Counted from the stretch's first letter, positions 32,015 to 41,100 are shown. The stretch: DNA of 64,000 bases from an uncultured Eubacteriales bacterium (GCA_934444365.1 CAKSCM010000001.1:124001-188000); one strand, 5' to 3'. A program made the numbers and translations. The notes: generated from the letters alone by a model not told the origin.

Positions 32015-32043
32015 TTGAATGAAACGAATACTTATGCTATATT
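32015..32043 (+). promoter_or_regulatory. Sigma-A-like promoter of the XerC-like gene
   Basis: TTGAAT (32015-32020), a 17-base spacer and TATATT (32038-32043), about 100 bases before the start codon. Confidence 0.55.
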
Positions 32044-32144
32044 AAACTAAATGCTTTAAATGTTTTACGCATTTTATTTCCCGTTAAGTAATAAAATGTT
32101 ATTGCTAAGCATTTGGTTAATTTTGTATAGTGAGGGTGATTCAC

Positions 32145-33146
32145 ATGAAGACCGGTAAAAGCTATTACAGTGATGAAATTGCCCACACCTGCAAAATTCT
32201 TAAAGATTTTTTGAATTATACGAAGGTTATCAAGGGGAAATCAAATTTAACCGTTGAGCAATATTATCTCGATTTACGGACATTTTTCAGATTTTTAAAG
32301 TTTTCGCGCAATCTTGTCGGGGATGCTACCGAATTTGAAAATATCGATATAGTTGACGTTGATATCGATCTTATACGTTCGGTTACGGTTTCGGATATTT
32401 ACGAATTCATGAATTTTTGCATTGACGATCGCGAGAACAATGCGAACACACGGGCACGAAAGACCTCTGCCCTACGCTCTTTTTATAAGTACCTTACAAA
32501 AAATGTAATGCTGGTTCAGGAAAATCCGATGGAAAACATCGATACTCCGAAAACCGCAAAAAAATTGCCTAAATACCTGACGATTGAACAGTGCGAACAG
32601 CTGCTCAGGGTTGTTGACGGTACTTATAAAGAACGGGATTACTGTATTCTTGTGTTTTTTCTCAATTGCGGCTTGCGGCTTTCGGAGCTGTGCGGAATTA
32701 ATCTTAGCGATATCGGTTCCGACAGGCATTTGAGGGTTATGGGAAAAGGCAGCAAGGAACGTGTTTTGTATTTGAACGATGCTTGTGTTGAGGCCCTTAA
32801 TGCCTATTTGAGGGTCCGCCCGGTTGACGGAGTTATCGACAAGGACGCGTTGTTTATAGGGCGTTCGAAAAAACGTCTGAGCAATAAAACGGTACAGCAT
32901 ATTGTCAATGTGAATTTAGAAAAGGCAGGACTCGGCGGCATGGGGCTGTCTACCCATAAGCTTCGCCACACCGCCGCTACGCTGATGTATCAGTACGGAA
33001 ATGTCGATGTAAGGGTTTTAAAGGATTTTTTAGGTCATGTGAATCTTAATACCACCCAGATATACACCCATCTGTCGCAAAAAAGTCTTGAGGAGGCGGC
33101 GAATTCTAATCCGCTCGCAAATCTGAAAAAAGATAAAAATAAATGA
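32145..33146 (+). CDS. Tyrosine recombinase, XerC-like
   Basis: The ATG at 32145 is used because GAGGGTGA lies just upstream; the GTG at 32130 would overlap that site. The 333-residue protein has the N-terminal SAM-like domain (to about 130) and a complete catalytic set: R178 (CGLRLSEL), a lysine in GKGSKERV, H271 and R274 (HKLRH), H298 (LGHVN) and Y307 (QIYTH). With xerD at 1271 it may form the XerC/XerD pair. Its closeness to the mobile element leaves open that it belongs to an older insertion, but its length and its promoter and terminator look chromosomal. Confidence 0.82.
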   Translation: MKTGKSYYSDEIAHTCKILKDFLNYTKVIKGKSNLTVEQYYLDLRTFFRFLKFSRNLVGDATEFENIDIVDVDIDLIRSVTVSDIYEFMNFCIDDRENNANTRARKTSALRSFYKYLTKNVMLVQENPMENIDTPKTAKKLPKYLTIEQCEQLLRVVDGTYKERDYCILVFFLNCGLRLSELCGINLSDIGSDRHLRVMGKGSKERVLYLNDACVEALNAYLRVRPVDGVIDKDALFIGRSKKRLSNKTVQHIVNVNLEKAGLGGMGLSTHKLRHTAATLMYQYGNVDVRVLKDFLGHVNLNTTQIYTHLSQKSLEEAANSNPLANLKKDKNK

Positions 33147-33153
33147 TCGGTAT

Positions 33154-33200
33154 AACTAAACACCGGATTTTCTTTGGAATGTTCCGGTGTTTAGTTTATG
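33154..33200 (+). terminator. Terminator after the XerC-like gene
   Basis: AACTAAACACCGGA (33154-33167) and TCCGGTGTTTAGTT (33183-33196) form a perfect 14-bp stem. The following T content is modest. Confidence 0.75.
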
Positions 33201-33318
33201 TCAGCGTTACGCGAATTAAAGTTTTCAAAAATTTCCACATAATTTTCAACAAATATTGCAGAATTAAAGAAATACCGGCGTTTTTTGCCGCAATTATCGA
33301 TATTGAATGTTTAAGACC

Positions 33319-33348
33319 TTGCACATTGTTGCCGGAATGTGATATCAT
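33319..33348 (+). promoter_or_regulatory. Probable rqcH promoter
   Basis: TTGCAC (33319-33324), an 18-base spacer and TATCAT (33343-33348), 32 bases before the ATG. Confidence 0.45.
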
Positions 33349-33379
33349 AAACAGATAAAACAAACAGGCGGATATAAAA

Positions 33380-35152
33380 ATGGCACTTGACGGTATATTT
33401 TTGAGATTTCTTATAAATGAATTAAAAAATGATGCGGTTGGTTGCAGGGTCGATAAAATTTATCAGCCCGCAAAGGACGAGGTCGTGCTGCTTTTGCGAA
33501 AAAAGGGCTTTTCGGCAAAAATGCTGATGTCGTCAAATACCGTTTCGGCGCGCATCGGTTTTACAAATGCTAATTTTGAAAATCCGGCGGTGCCGCCGAT
33601 GCTTTGCATGCTGTTAAGGAAAAAATTAGTCGGTGCAAGGCTTGCGGCGATACGTCAGCCCGGGCTGGAACGTGTATGTTTTGTGGATTTTGAAACGACC
33701 GACGATTTCGGCGACGACTGCGTTTTAACCGTTATTCTTGAAATAATGGGACGACGCTCCAATTTTATTCTTTGCGATGATAAAGGACGGATAATCGATT
33801 CGATCCGGCGCACCGATGCGTCCGATACCGTAAGGATTCTTATGCCCGGCGCAAAATATCAGCTGCCTCCGCCTTCAGACAAATATGATCTGCTGCTCAG
33901 CGGACCGAATGGCGCGGCGTCACTTGTAGCCAAATCGGGCGACAAAAAGCTGAGCGACGCACTGCTTGATACAATGCAGGGAATGTGTCCCGGGGTTTGC
34001 CGCGAAATTTCCTTCGAGATTTTAAACGAAAAATGGGACATAACATCGCTGCAGGATACAACGGAAAATGATATAAAAAACCTTGATGACCGGATAAATA
34101 ACCTGTATAAGAATATACTTTCAGACGAGTTTACTCCCTGTATAGCGGTCGCCAAAAGCGGAAAAATGCTTGATTTTTCATATATGCCCTTGAATTTTTA
34201 CGGCGATGCGACAATTAGCAGATATAATACATTAAGCGAGGTGCTTGATGCTTTTTACACACGGCGCGATATGGATTCGTCTTTATCGGCAAAAAAACAG
34301 GAGCTTTCAAGGCTTATAAGCAACACCCGGTCAAGAATTCTCCGGCGGATCGACGCTCAATCGAGGGAGCTTTCAGCCACCAAGGACTGTGAGCAAAAAC
34401 GCATATTCGGCGAGCTTATAAAGGCGAATCTTTACCTTATTGAAAAGGGAGCCGATGTGTGCAGGGTTCCGAATTATTATGACGAGAATTGCAGCGAAAT
34501 AGAAATTCCGCTTAAAGCCGAGCTTTCTGCCTCGGCCAATGCGGCGAGATACTTTAAGGAATACAGAAAGGCCTGTACTGCAAAGCAGCTGTTAAGCGGA
34601 TTTATAGAGGAAGGAAAAAAGGAGCTCGGTTACCTTGAAACGGTAAGCGATGAGCTGTATCGCGCCGAGACAAGCCAGGATATTGCCGAAATTAAAAGCG
34701 AGCTTGCTGACAGCGGATACATTAAAGGCTCCGCTAAGGCGCCGTCGCGCAAAAAGCAGACCAATGCACCGACTAAGCCCATAGTATTTACTACAACCGA
34801 CGGTTTTACGGTTTTGGTCGGGAAAAATAATCGGCAAAACGATATACTTACCCTTAAAACCGCCTCTAAAAACGACATATGGTTTCATATAAAATCAAGC
34901 GCCGGCGCTCATGTTATTCTTGTAACCGACGGAAAAACTCCGCCTGAGAGCTCGCTTGAAGAAGCGGCGATAATTGCAGCCGTACATTCGAGCGAAGGCA
35001 ATTCCGGGGCGAGCGTTGCCATAGATTATTGCGAGGTAAAACGGGTTAAAAAGCCGCCCTCCTCCCCTCCCGGTGCGGTTATTTACGATAAATATTCGAC
35101 TGCCTTTGTAACCCCCGACAGAGCGCTTGCAGAAAAGCTCCGTAAATGTTAA
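33380..35152 (+). CDS. rqcH: Ribosome rescue factor RqcH (NFACT protein, FbpA-like)
   Basis: A 590-residue NFACT-family protein. It starts MALDGIFLRFLINEL (NFACT-N), has a central helical coiled-coil region (about 290-440) and a C-terminal NFACT-R domain with NDIWFHIKSSAGAHV. RqcH/Rqc2 binds stalled 50S-peptidyl-tRNA complexes and adds alanine tails for degradation. Older annotations call it fibronectin-binding protein. The gene is monocistronic, between a promoter at 33319 and a weak hairpin after its stop. Confidence 0.94.
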   Translation: MALDGIFLRFLINELKNDAVGCRVDKIYQPAKDEVVLLLRKKGFSAKMLMSSNTVSARIGFTNANFENPAVPPMLCMLLRKKLVGARLAAIRQPGLERVCFVDFETTDDFGDDCVLTVILEIMGRRSNFILCDDKGRIIDSIRRTDASDTVRILMPGAKYQLPPPSDKYDLLLSGPNGAASLVAKSGDKKLSDALLDTMQGMCPGVCREISFEILNEKWDITSLQDTTENDIKNLDDRINNLYKNILSDEFTPCIAVAKSGKMLDFSYMPLNFYGDATISRYNTLSEVLDAFYTRRDMDSSLSAKKQELSRLISNTRSRILRRIDAQSRELSATKDCEQKRIFGELIKANLYLIEKGADVCRVPNYYDENCSEIEIPLKAELSASANAARYFKEYRKACTAKQLLSGFIEEGKKELGYLETVSDELYRAETSQDIAEIKSELADSGYIKGSAKAPSRKKQTNAPTKPIVFTTTDGFTVLVGKNNRQNDILTLKTASKNDIWFHIKSSAGAHVILVTDGKTPPESSLEEAAIIAAVHSSEGNSGASVAIDYCEVKRVKKPPSSPPGAVIYDKYSTAFVTPDRALAEKLRKC

Positions 35153-35154
35153 GA

Positions 35155-35185
35155 CTTTATGGACCTATTGTTCCGTAAAGAAATT
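35155..35185 (+). terminator. Weak hairpin after rqcH
   Basis: CTTTATGGA (35155-35163) pairs with TCCGTAAAG (35172-35180) with one T-G pair. The downstream T-run is short, so it is only a possible terminator. Confidence 0.35.
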
Positions 35186-35233
35186 TTAAAGGTATGTATT
35201 GCAAAAAATCACACAATGCGAGCGTTTTTTCTA

Positions 35234-35261
35234 TTGAATATTTCATTGTTTGTGGTAAAAT
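35234..35261 (+). promoter_or_regulatory. Probable cdaA promoter
   Basis: TTGAAT (35234-35239), a 16-base spacer and TAAAAT (35256-35261), about 65 bases before the start codon. Confidence 0.45.
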
Positions 35262-35325
35262 AAAGAGTAGTATATAAATTGTTGACAACGTGCATATTTT
35301 AAAAATGTGAAGGGAGAGCGTGTTT

Positions 35326-36201
35326 GTGCAAGCTATCGGCGAATTCTTTACCCAAAGATGGCATGAAATACTGAGTGTGTTGACCGGCTTCAGCATAGGT
35401 GACGCTCTTGATATTATTGTTGTCGCTTTACTTATCTATCAGTGCATAAAGCTCGTACGGGAGACTCGCGGAGGTCAGCTTGTCAAGGGCATTTTATTCA
35501 TAATAGTCGCCTATGTAGTATCAGGTTGGCTTAAGATGAATGTTATGAACTGGCTTATCGAAAAGATACTCGATATCGGTTTTATTGCCCTTATAGTGCT
35601 CTTTCAGCCCGAGCTCAGAAGAATGCTTGAGCATCTCGGAAGGTCAAGTAAATTCAGCCTTTTAGGGCGCGTCGTTACCGATGAAGAGGTGGTGCGTGTC
35701 CAGACCGAATGTATTAATGAGCTTTGCAAGGCGTGCAGCTCCATGTCGTCGTCGAAAACCGGCGCTTTGATAGTGCTTGAACGCGACACAATGCTTGGCG
35801 AGGTAATTGCTACCGGCCGTCCTATCGATGCGGCGGTAACGGCCGAGCTTGTGTGTAATATTTTCTTTAATAAGGCGCCTTTGCACGACGGAGGAATGAT
35901 AATAAGATTCGGGCGGATACTGGCGGCCTCGTGCATTCTTCCGCTTACACAAAACTATGATCTTAACAATGAGCTCGGAACCAGGCACCGTGCGGCGCTT
36001 GGACTGAGCGAAATTTCCGATGCCGTTGTTGTGGTCGTTTCGGAGGAAACAGGAACCATATCCATTGCCCTTAACGGAAAATTGACGCGCGGATATGACG
36101 GGATTACCCTTAAAACCGAGCTTGAAAAGCTCCTTATTCCGGCCGAGGACGAAAACAGCAAAAAAGGCATTGTCAAAAAAGTTACGGGGTGGTTTAAATG
36201 A
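35326..36201 (+). CDS. cdaA: Diadenylate cyclase CdaA (DacA)
   Basis: A GTG at 35326 fits best, seven bases after AAGGGAGAG; the GTG at 35320 is too close. The 291-residue protein has three N-terminal transmembrane segments (to about 85) and a DAC domain. The catalytic motifs appear as LHDGG (usually DGA) and GTRHRAALG (RHR). It makes the essential second messenger c-di-AMP, which controls potassium and osmolyte balance and wall integrity. The cdaR gene overlaps its end by four bases (ATGA). Confidence 0.95.
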   Translation: MQAIGEFFTQRWHEILSVLTGFSIGDALDIIVVALLIYQCIKLVRETRGGQLVKGILFIIVAYVVSGWLKMNVMNWLIEKILDIGFIALIVLFQPELRRMLEHLGRSSKFSLLGRVVTDEEVVRVQTECINELCKACSSMSSSKTGALIVLERDTMLGEVIATGRPIDAAVTAELVCNIFFNKAPLHDGGMIIRFGRILAASCILPLTQNYDLNNELGTRHRAALGLSEISDAVVVVVSEETGTISIALNGKLTRGYDGITLKTELEKLLIPAEDENSKKGIVKKVTGWFK

Positions 36202-37544
36202 GTAAAAAGTTCTCAATAAGCTCCCTTTTTGCCAAAAAGAGATTTGTTATAGTTTTTTCAGTTGTTGTAGCGGTTATTGCCTGGTTTATTGTATCAATAC
36301 AGGTAAGCCCTACCATAACCAAGGTCATATCCGATGTGCCGATTGATTTTCAGCTTGACACCATAACCACTACAACGGCCCTTAAGGCCTATACAGGATC
36401 CGATACCAAAATCAAGGTATCGGTAAGCGGTAAAAAGTATGTGGTTGATTCGCTTACAAGCGATTCGGTATCGGTAGTGGCGAGTCTTGAGAACGTTACG
36501 GGAAGCGGAACCTATACCCTTTCCCTTGTCGGACGAAAGAATGATCAGTCCGGCAGCTTTTCCATCGTTTCGGTACAGCCGTCAAGCGTTACGGTTGATC
36601 TTGATACCGAGGCGACAAAGACCCTTCCGGTCGATCTTAATATCGTAGGCGCGACGGTGGCGACATCGCAGAGTCAGGACGAAACTATTGTCCTTGAAAA
36701 TGACCTTGTAAACAGCGATCAGTCAAGGCTTACGGTAACGGGGCCCAGCAGGGAGATTTCAAAAATTGCATCGGCCGAGGTCTACAGCGAGGTAAACCGT
36801 CAGCTTTCCGAAAGTCAGCAGATAACGGCGAGGGTGCGTCTGTTTGATGCCGATGCCAACATGATCTATGATCCCGAATCGCCCGAGACCTCACAGCTTA
36901 AAAATACCGAGCTTTCTTACACGACAACCGCTGTAATGGCCAATGTTTATCTGCAAAAGACGGTTCCTCTTATTATTCCGACCAAAAACGAACCGGCCTC
37001 TCCTCCGGATATTAAGATTTTAGAGGCATTGTCCTCCGGTGCCGAAAACGAGCAGATCACAACCATCAGAATAAAGGGTCCGCAGGCGAAAATTGAAAAT
37101 ATTACAGCAATAACACTTGACGGGATACTTGATTTTTCGACATTGGATCCGTCGAATCCGTCAACATTTACGGTAAGCATGAAATTGCCGGAGTACTCCG
37201 ACCTTATATTTTCGGACTACAAAAATCTTTCGAATGTATCGTTTGATGTTAAGGTCAGCTATTCGGGCTACAGCACGAAGGCATACAATGTTCCCGACGA
37301 TAACATTTCGGTGAATATAACGCAAAGCGGCATATCGGCGGTGACGCGTTCGTCCCTTCGCGGAATTACGGTTGTAGGGCCTGATGATGTACTCTCGCGG
37401 CTTCACGCCTCGGATATATATGCTTCGGTAACCTTGTCGGAATCCACGCCGGGAACCTATGTAAAATCGGTGGAATTTAAGTTTAAAAACCATACCTCAT
37501 GCTGGGTGTTGGGAACCTATGAGTTGACTGTAGATATTTCGTAA
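36198..37544 (+). CDS. cdaR: CdaA regulator CdaR (YbbR domains)
   Basis: The 448-residue protein has one N-terminal transmembrane helix (about 15-35, VFSVVVAVIAWFIVS) and an outside part made of four YbbR-type repeats. It overlaps cdaA and should bind and tune the cyclase. The glmM gene that often follows cdaR in Bacillus is not here; an unknown membrane protein follows instead. Confidence 0.92.
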   Translation: MSKKFSISSLFAKKRFVIVFSVVVAVIAWFIVSIQVSPTITKVISDVPIDFQLDTITTTTALKAYTGSDTKIKVSVSGKKYVVDSLTSDSVSVVASLENVTGSGTYTLSLVGRKNDQSGSFSIVSVQPSSVTVDLDTEATKTLPVDLNIVGATVATSQSQDETIVLENDLVNSDQSRLTVTGPSREISKIASAEVYSEVNRQLSESQQITARVRLFDADANMIYDPESPETSQLKNTELSYTTTAVMANVYLQKTVPLIIPTKNEPASPPDIKILEALSSGAENEQITTIRIKGPQAKIENITAITLDGILDFSTLDPSNPSTFTVSMKLPEYSDLIFSDYKNLSNVSFDVKVSYSGYSTKAYNVPDDNISVNITQSGISAVTRSSLRGITVVGPDDVLSRLHASDIYASVTLSESTPGTYVKSVEFKFKNHTSCWVLGTYELTVDIS

Positions 37545-37616
37545 ATTTTGAGGTTTTTTATATCTGACAAGGATGTATCTTGCTTTTAAGTGCAAAAAAC
37601 CCGAAAGGAAAAAACA

Positions 37617-38168
37617 ATGAAAAAAAGCTCGCTTTTATACTTTTCACTCCGTCTTTACGGCAAGAGCTTTGTCGCCGGCTTGCTTGCGGCTATAATGAAT
37701 ATTGTAGTGCTTGCGGCTTACGAATCACAGCTTGTGAATTTTGCGGTGATGGTTCTTTGCTACATTCTTATCGGGGTGCTTATATACACCGAGGCCTGGT
37801 CACAGGGCTTTTCCGATATAAACCGTGACAGGAACGAAAAACGCCCTCCGGACATGTTAAAGGGACTTAAGGCGTCCCTAATAGCGAGCATACCTGTTTT
37901 TTTGCTCACCGTTTCGCTGTTCATGGTTAAGTTTTCTCTTATAAACGAGAGTTATATAGCCCTTTACAGGATTTTAAATACGGTTTATCAGCCGCTTTGT
38001 CTTTCCCTTTTGCCTTCGACGTTAACGGCGCTCGAAATACCGTTTGTAAATTATCTGCTTATAGCCCTTACGTCGCTTACCCTCCCCTTTTTTGCAGCTC
38101 CGGCTTATTATTTCGGTTATAATGACTATCAGCTGAAAAATCTGCTTGTTTACAAAAAGCATTCCTGA
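37617..38168 (+). CDS. Unknown membrane protein downstream of cdaR
   Basis: The ATG at 37617 follows GAAAGGAAAA; an in-frame upstream start at 37590 lacks a site. The 183-residue product has about five hydrophobic segments, with a charged loop (NRDRNEKRPPD) near the middle. No family is recognised. It lies 72 bases after cdaR and may share its transcript, since a strong terminator comes only after this gene. Confidence 0.6.
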   Translation: MKKSSLLYFSLRLYGKSFVAGLLAAIMNIVVLAAYESQLVNFAVMVLCYILIGVLIYTEAWSQGFSDINRDRNEKRPPDMLKGLKASLIASIPVFLLTVSLFMVKFSLINESYIALYRILNTVYQPLCLSLLPSTLTALEIPFVNYLLIALTSLTLPFFAAPAYYFGYNDYQLKNLLVYKKHS

Positions 38169-38206
38169 TTTCATCTATCGATCTTTCTCAGAGAATAAAA
38201 ATTTTG

Positions 38207-38243
38207 ATCCGGTTTCCATTTAATTTTGGAGACCGGATTTTTG
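38207..38243 (+). terminator. Terminator of the cdaA-cdaR transcript
   Basis: ATCCGGT-t-TCC (38207-38217) pairs with GGA-g-ACCGGAT (38228-38238), then a T-run. Confidence 0.85.
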
Positions 38244-38284
38244 TTTTAAAAAATGTCGTTATACGTCGTTAACAAAACGTTTAC

Positions 38285-38314
38285 TTGAAATGAACGGGAG
38301 GGTCATGTTATAAT
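38285..38314 (+). promoter_or_regulatory. Promoter of the DUF1538-P-II pair
   Basis: TTGAAA (38285-38290), an 18-base spacer and a perfect TATAAT (38309-38314). The GGAGG site of the first gene lies about 35 bases downstream. Confidence 0.6.
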
Positions 38315-38397
38315 TACAATGTTAACGGTAATATATTTTTTACGGATCGGAGGAATGGCATATCAAGGCGATCAACCACATAAAAAAGACCCGTACG

Positions 38398-39903
38398 TTG
38401 CTTGATGAAAAGTTAAGAGAATCGGCTGTATCGGTAATTCCCATAATTGCAGTTGTTTCGATTTTATGCCTTTTCTTCACTCCGGTTGAGCCGGAGCTGC
38501 TTTTGTGCTTTCTTATAGGGGCTATTATGCTGGTGCTCGGCATGGGGCTTTTCTCGCTCGGTGCCGAACATTCAATGACCCCTATAGGCAACAAGGTCGG
38601 TGCGGCACTTACAAAAACGCGCAACCTGCCGCTTATAATAGCGGTAAGCTTTCTTCTTGGCTTTGCCATAACCATTGCAGAACCGGATTTACAGGTCCTC
38701 GCTCAGACCGTTCCAAACATTAAAAACAGCGTTCTTTTAATAACGGTCGGTGTGGGCGTGGGCGTGTTCATGTCGGTTTGTATGATAAGAATTTTTACCG
38801 GAATGCCGCTTAAATGGATGCTTATTGCTTTTTATCTGCTTGTTTTTCTGCTTGCTTTCTTTTCGGAAAACGAGTTTTTAGGCATAGCCTTCGATTCCGG
38901 CGGCGTTACTACCGGACCGATGACCGTTCCGTTTATACTTGCGCTCGGTGTCGGTGTGTCAAACATACGAAGCGACCGGCGCGCCGAGGCCGACAGCTTC
39001 GGTCTTGTTGCGCTGTGCTCTATAGGACCGATTCTTTCGGTTCTGATTTTAGGTCTTACCGGCAGCTCGAATGCGGCCGGTGCCGATATTGCCGATTTAA
39101 AATTCACCGATACCACCTCAATAGGAACGGCATTTTTAAAGGCTCTGCCAACATATATCGGCGAAATGGCTCTTTCAATGCTGCCGATACTTGTTATTTT
39201 TTTAGCTTTTCAGCTTATCGCTTTACATCTTAACAAGCGGAGCTTTCTGAAAATTATTATAGGCTTTTTGTATACCTATGTCGGGCTTGTTCTCTTTTTG
39301 ACCGGTGTTAATATCGGTTTTTCGACCCTTGGCTCAAAGCTCGGCGAAGCGATCGTTTTAAACGGTCTTAGATATCTGCTTATCCCTCTGGCGATGCTTA
39401 TAGGGTGGTTCATGATATCTGCCGAGCCGGCCGTCGGGGTGCTTCAAAAACAGATCGAAAGCGTCAGTGCCGGTGCGATCTCGGGCAAAACCATTAAACT
39501 AAGCCTTTCGGCGGCCGTTGCAGCTGCTATGGGACTTTCGGTAGTGCGCGTTTTAACCGGAATTTCGATACTTTGGTTTCTTATTCCGGGATATATTACA
39601 GCGCTTGCCTTGTCCTTCTTTGTCCCGGATATTTATACGGCCATCGCTTTTGACTCCGGCGGAGTCGCCTCGGGTCCTATGACGGCGACCTTTATGCTCC
39701 AATTTGTTATGGGAGCAAGTACGGCTGTCGGCGGTAATGTTTTAAGCGACGCCTTCGGTGTTGTTGCAATGGTGGCCATGATGCCTCTTTTATCGATACA
39801 AACGGTCGGCTTAATAAGCGAATTGCGCCGTAAAAAACAGCCCGACAAACAGGAATCCTACGGAGATTACGATATTATCGAGCTTTGGGAGGATGCGGCA
39901 TGA
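38398..39903 (+). CDS. DUF1538 family membrane protein (predicted permease)
   Basis: The protein has about 14 hydrophobic segments in two homologous halves, each with the signature FDSGGV..GPMT (near residues 165 and 415). This marks DUF1538, a family that often pairs with P-II-like regulators, so it may be a regulated transporter. TTG 38398 is the first ordinary in-frame start but has no ribosome binding site. A strong GGAGG at 38349 instead serves ATG 38355, which is in another frame and stops after 16 codons, or an in-frame ATC at 38362. The true N-terminus probably lies near 38355-38362. The stop overlaps the P-II gene. Confidence 0.8.
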   Translation: MLDEKLRESAVSVIPIIAVVSILCLFFTPVEPELLLCFLIGAIMLVLGMGLFSLGAEHSMTPIGNKVGAALTKTRNLPLIIAVSFLLGFAITIAEPDLQVLAQTVPNIKNSVLLITVGVGVGVFMSVCMIRIFTGMPLKWMLIAFYLLVFLLAFFSENEFLGIAFDSGGVTTGPMTVPFILALGVGVSNIRSDRRAEADSFGLVALCSIGPILSVLILGLTGSSNAAGADIADLKFTDTTSIGTAFLKALPTYIGEMALSMLPILVIFLAFQLIALHLNKRSFLKIIIGFLYTYVGLVLFLTGVNIGFSTLGSKLGEAIVLNGLRYLLIPLAMLIGWFMISAEPAVGVLQKQIESVSAGAISGKTIKLSLSAAVAAAMGLSVVRVLTGISILWFLIPGYITALALSFFVPDIYTAIAFDSGGVASGPMTATFMLQFVMGASTAVGGNVLSDAFGVVAMVAMMPLLSIQTVGLISELRRKKQPDKQESYGDYDIIELWEDAA

Positions 39904-40565
39904 ATTTCGTTATATCTATAATAAAGCCGGAATGCGCTGATGTCTTAAGCGGTATTTTTGACGAGCTAAATTTGCCGGTAAAGCTTACTCTTCCGGCGTA
40001 CGGCACGGCGGTTAAAAGTATGCTTGAACTTTTGGGAATAGATTCAAGCGAAAGGCGTGTTATGATGAACATTGCCGACGGCGATCAGACAAAAAATCTT
40101 ATCGCAAAAATGAAACAGGGTATACATCTCGGAGTACCGGGGCACGGAATAGTCCTTGCGGTACCGATTAAAAGTATAGGAGGCGGTAAAACAGTGGAAT
40201 ATTTAAAGGGCGACGGCAGGTCGGCAAAGTATTCTCCGCCGGCACAGTATTTGAATGAACTGATTATCGCGATAGCGAATGTCGGTCACACCGATGATGT
40301 CATGAATGCCGCGAGAGCCGCCGGAGCAAGAGGCGGAACCGTAATACATGCAAAGGGCACCGGCATTAATGATGTTCAAAAATTCATGAGTGTATCAATT
40401 GCCGACGAAAAAGAAATAATACTTATAGTGTCCCCTGCTGCCGTAAAGTCTGAAATCATGAGCTCTATACTGAAAAAAGCCGGGCCGGATACCGAATCGG
40501 GCGCTATTGTATTTTCGCTCCCGGTAAGCGAAGCCGCCGGTTTTGCCGTACTGAATGACCAATAG
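39900..40565 (+). CDS. P-II-like regulatory protein (tandem ferredoxin-like halves)
   Basis: The start is ATG 39900, overlapping the DUF1538 stop (ATGA). The 221-residue protein is about twice the size of a classical P-II. The second half (from about residue 120) reads ELIIAIANVGHTDDVMNAAR..GARGGTVIHAKG, which fits the P-II fold; the first half is a weaker version of it. It most likely binds a small ligand and controls the membrane protein encoded upstream. The ligand is unknown. Confidence 0.75.
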   Translation: MNFVISIIKPECADVLSGIFDELNLPVKLTLPAYGTAVKSMLELLGIDSSERRVMMNIADGDQTKNLIAKMKQGIHLGVPGHGIVLAVPIKSIGGGKTVEYLKGDGRSAKYSPPAQYLNELIIAIANVGHTDDVMNAARAAGARGGTVIHAKGTGINDVQKFMSVSIADEKEIILIVSPAAVKSEIMSSILKKAGPDTESGAIVFSLPVSEAAGFAVLNDQ

Positions 40566-40577
40566 CATAAAAAACCA

Positions 40578-40606
40578 TTGCAATTTATATATCGGTATGT
40601 TACAAT
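40578..40606 (+). promoter_or_regulatory. Promoter of the hydrogenase-maturation operon
   Basis: TTGCAA (40578-40583), a 17-base spacer and TACAAT (40601-40606). The start site would give a leader of about 135 bases before the TM1266-like gene. Confidence 0.5.
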
Positions 40607-40680
40607 AATCTTGATCCTGACAATAGGAGTTTTTCCGACGGAAAGGGCAAAATCGGTTTTAACATATGCTTGTTTATTAT

Positions 40681-40717
40681 AGCCGTTGCCTTTTTCGGGC
40701 GACGGTTTTATTTTTTT
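40681..40717 (+). terminator. Hairpin terminator or attenuator in the leader of the hyd genes
   Basis: CCGTTGCC (40683-40690) pairs with GGCGACGG (40698-40705), followed by TTTTATTTTTTTA. It lies between the promoter at 40578 and the TM1266-like gene. It could end the DUF1538-P-II transcript or act as an attenuator. Confidence 0.7.
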
Positions 40718-40748
40718 ATTATTTTCAATTATTTCGGAGGTGTAAAAA

Positions 40749-41003
40749 ATGCAAACAAGGGTTGCCGTAATGGCGATAATAGTCGAATCAAACGACTTGA
40801 CCGACAGGCTTAATCACATTTTGCACGAGTATTCGGATTTTATTATAGGAAGAATGGGACTTCCCTATCGTGAAAAAGGCATAAACATTATTTCGGTTGC
40901 GCTTGACGCCCCTCAGGACGATATTTCCTCCCTTGCGGGAAAGCTCGGGAATATTCCCGGTATCAGCGTAAAAACCGCATTTTCGAATATAGTCGGCGAA
41001 TAA
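40749..41003 (+). CDS. TM1266-type iron-only hydrogenase system regulator
   Basis: An 84-residue protein of the small ACT/NikR-C-like TM1266 family. It opens TRVAVMAIIVE and has IIGRMGLPYREKGINIISV in the middle. The family is found with [FeFe]-hydrogenase genes and is thought to be regulatory. Here it leads hydE, hydG and hydF. The ATG follows CGGAGGTG. Confidence 0.85.
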   Translation: MQTRVAVMAIIVESNDLTDRLNHILHEYSDFIIGRMGLPYREKGINIISVALDAPQDDISSLAGKLGNIPGISVKTAFSNIVGE

Positions 41004-41100
41004 GTTTATACAAGAGGCTGCTTTTATTCATGTTAATAAAACTGATATATCAGGTATCGTCTTTTACAAAATAAGCGAAAAACCGAAAAAAGGAAGTACG

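Larger units (their letters stand above)
31304..32144. other. Non-coding region from the end of the element to the XerC-like gene
   Basis: These 841 bases contain the element terminator, the GC-rich stem, the right repeat and core-like site, and then about 550 bases of A/T-rich sequence. That stretch holds a repeated GTACGTAATTATA motif (31707 and 31821) and the promoter at 32015. No coding sequence is supported. Confidence 0.65.

Noticed and set aside
33143..33358. 71-residue frame between the XerC-like gene and rqcH
   Set aside because: It runs through a perfect terminator stem and a promoter, has no ribosome binding site and overlaps the recombinase end.
35157..35396. Minus-strand frame across the rqcH-cdaA gap
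   Set aside because: It crosses the cdaA promoter and start, has no ribosome binding site and no recognisable product.
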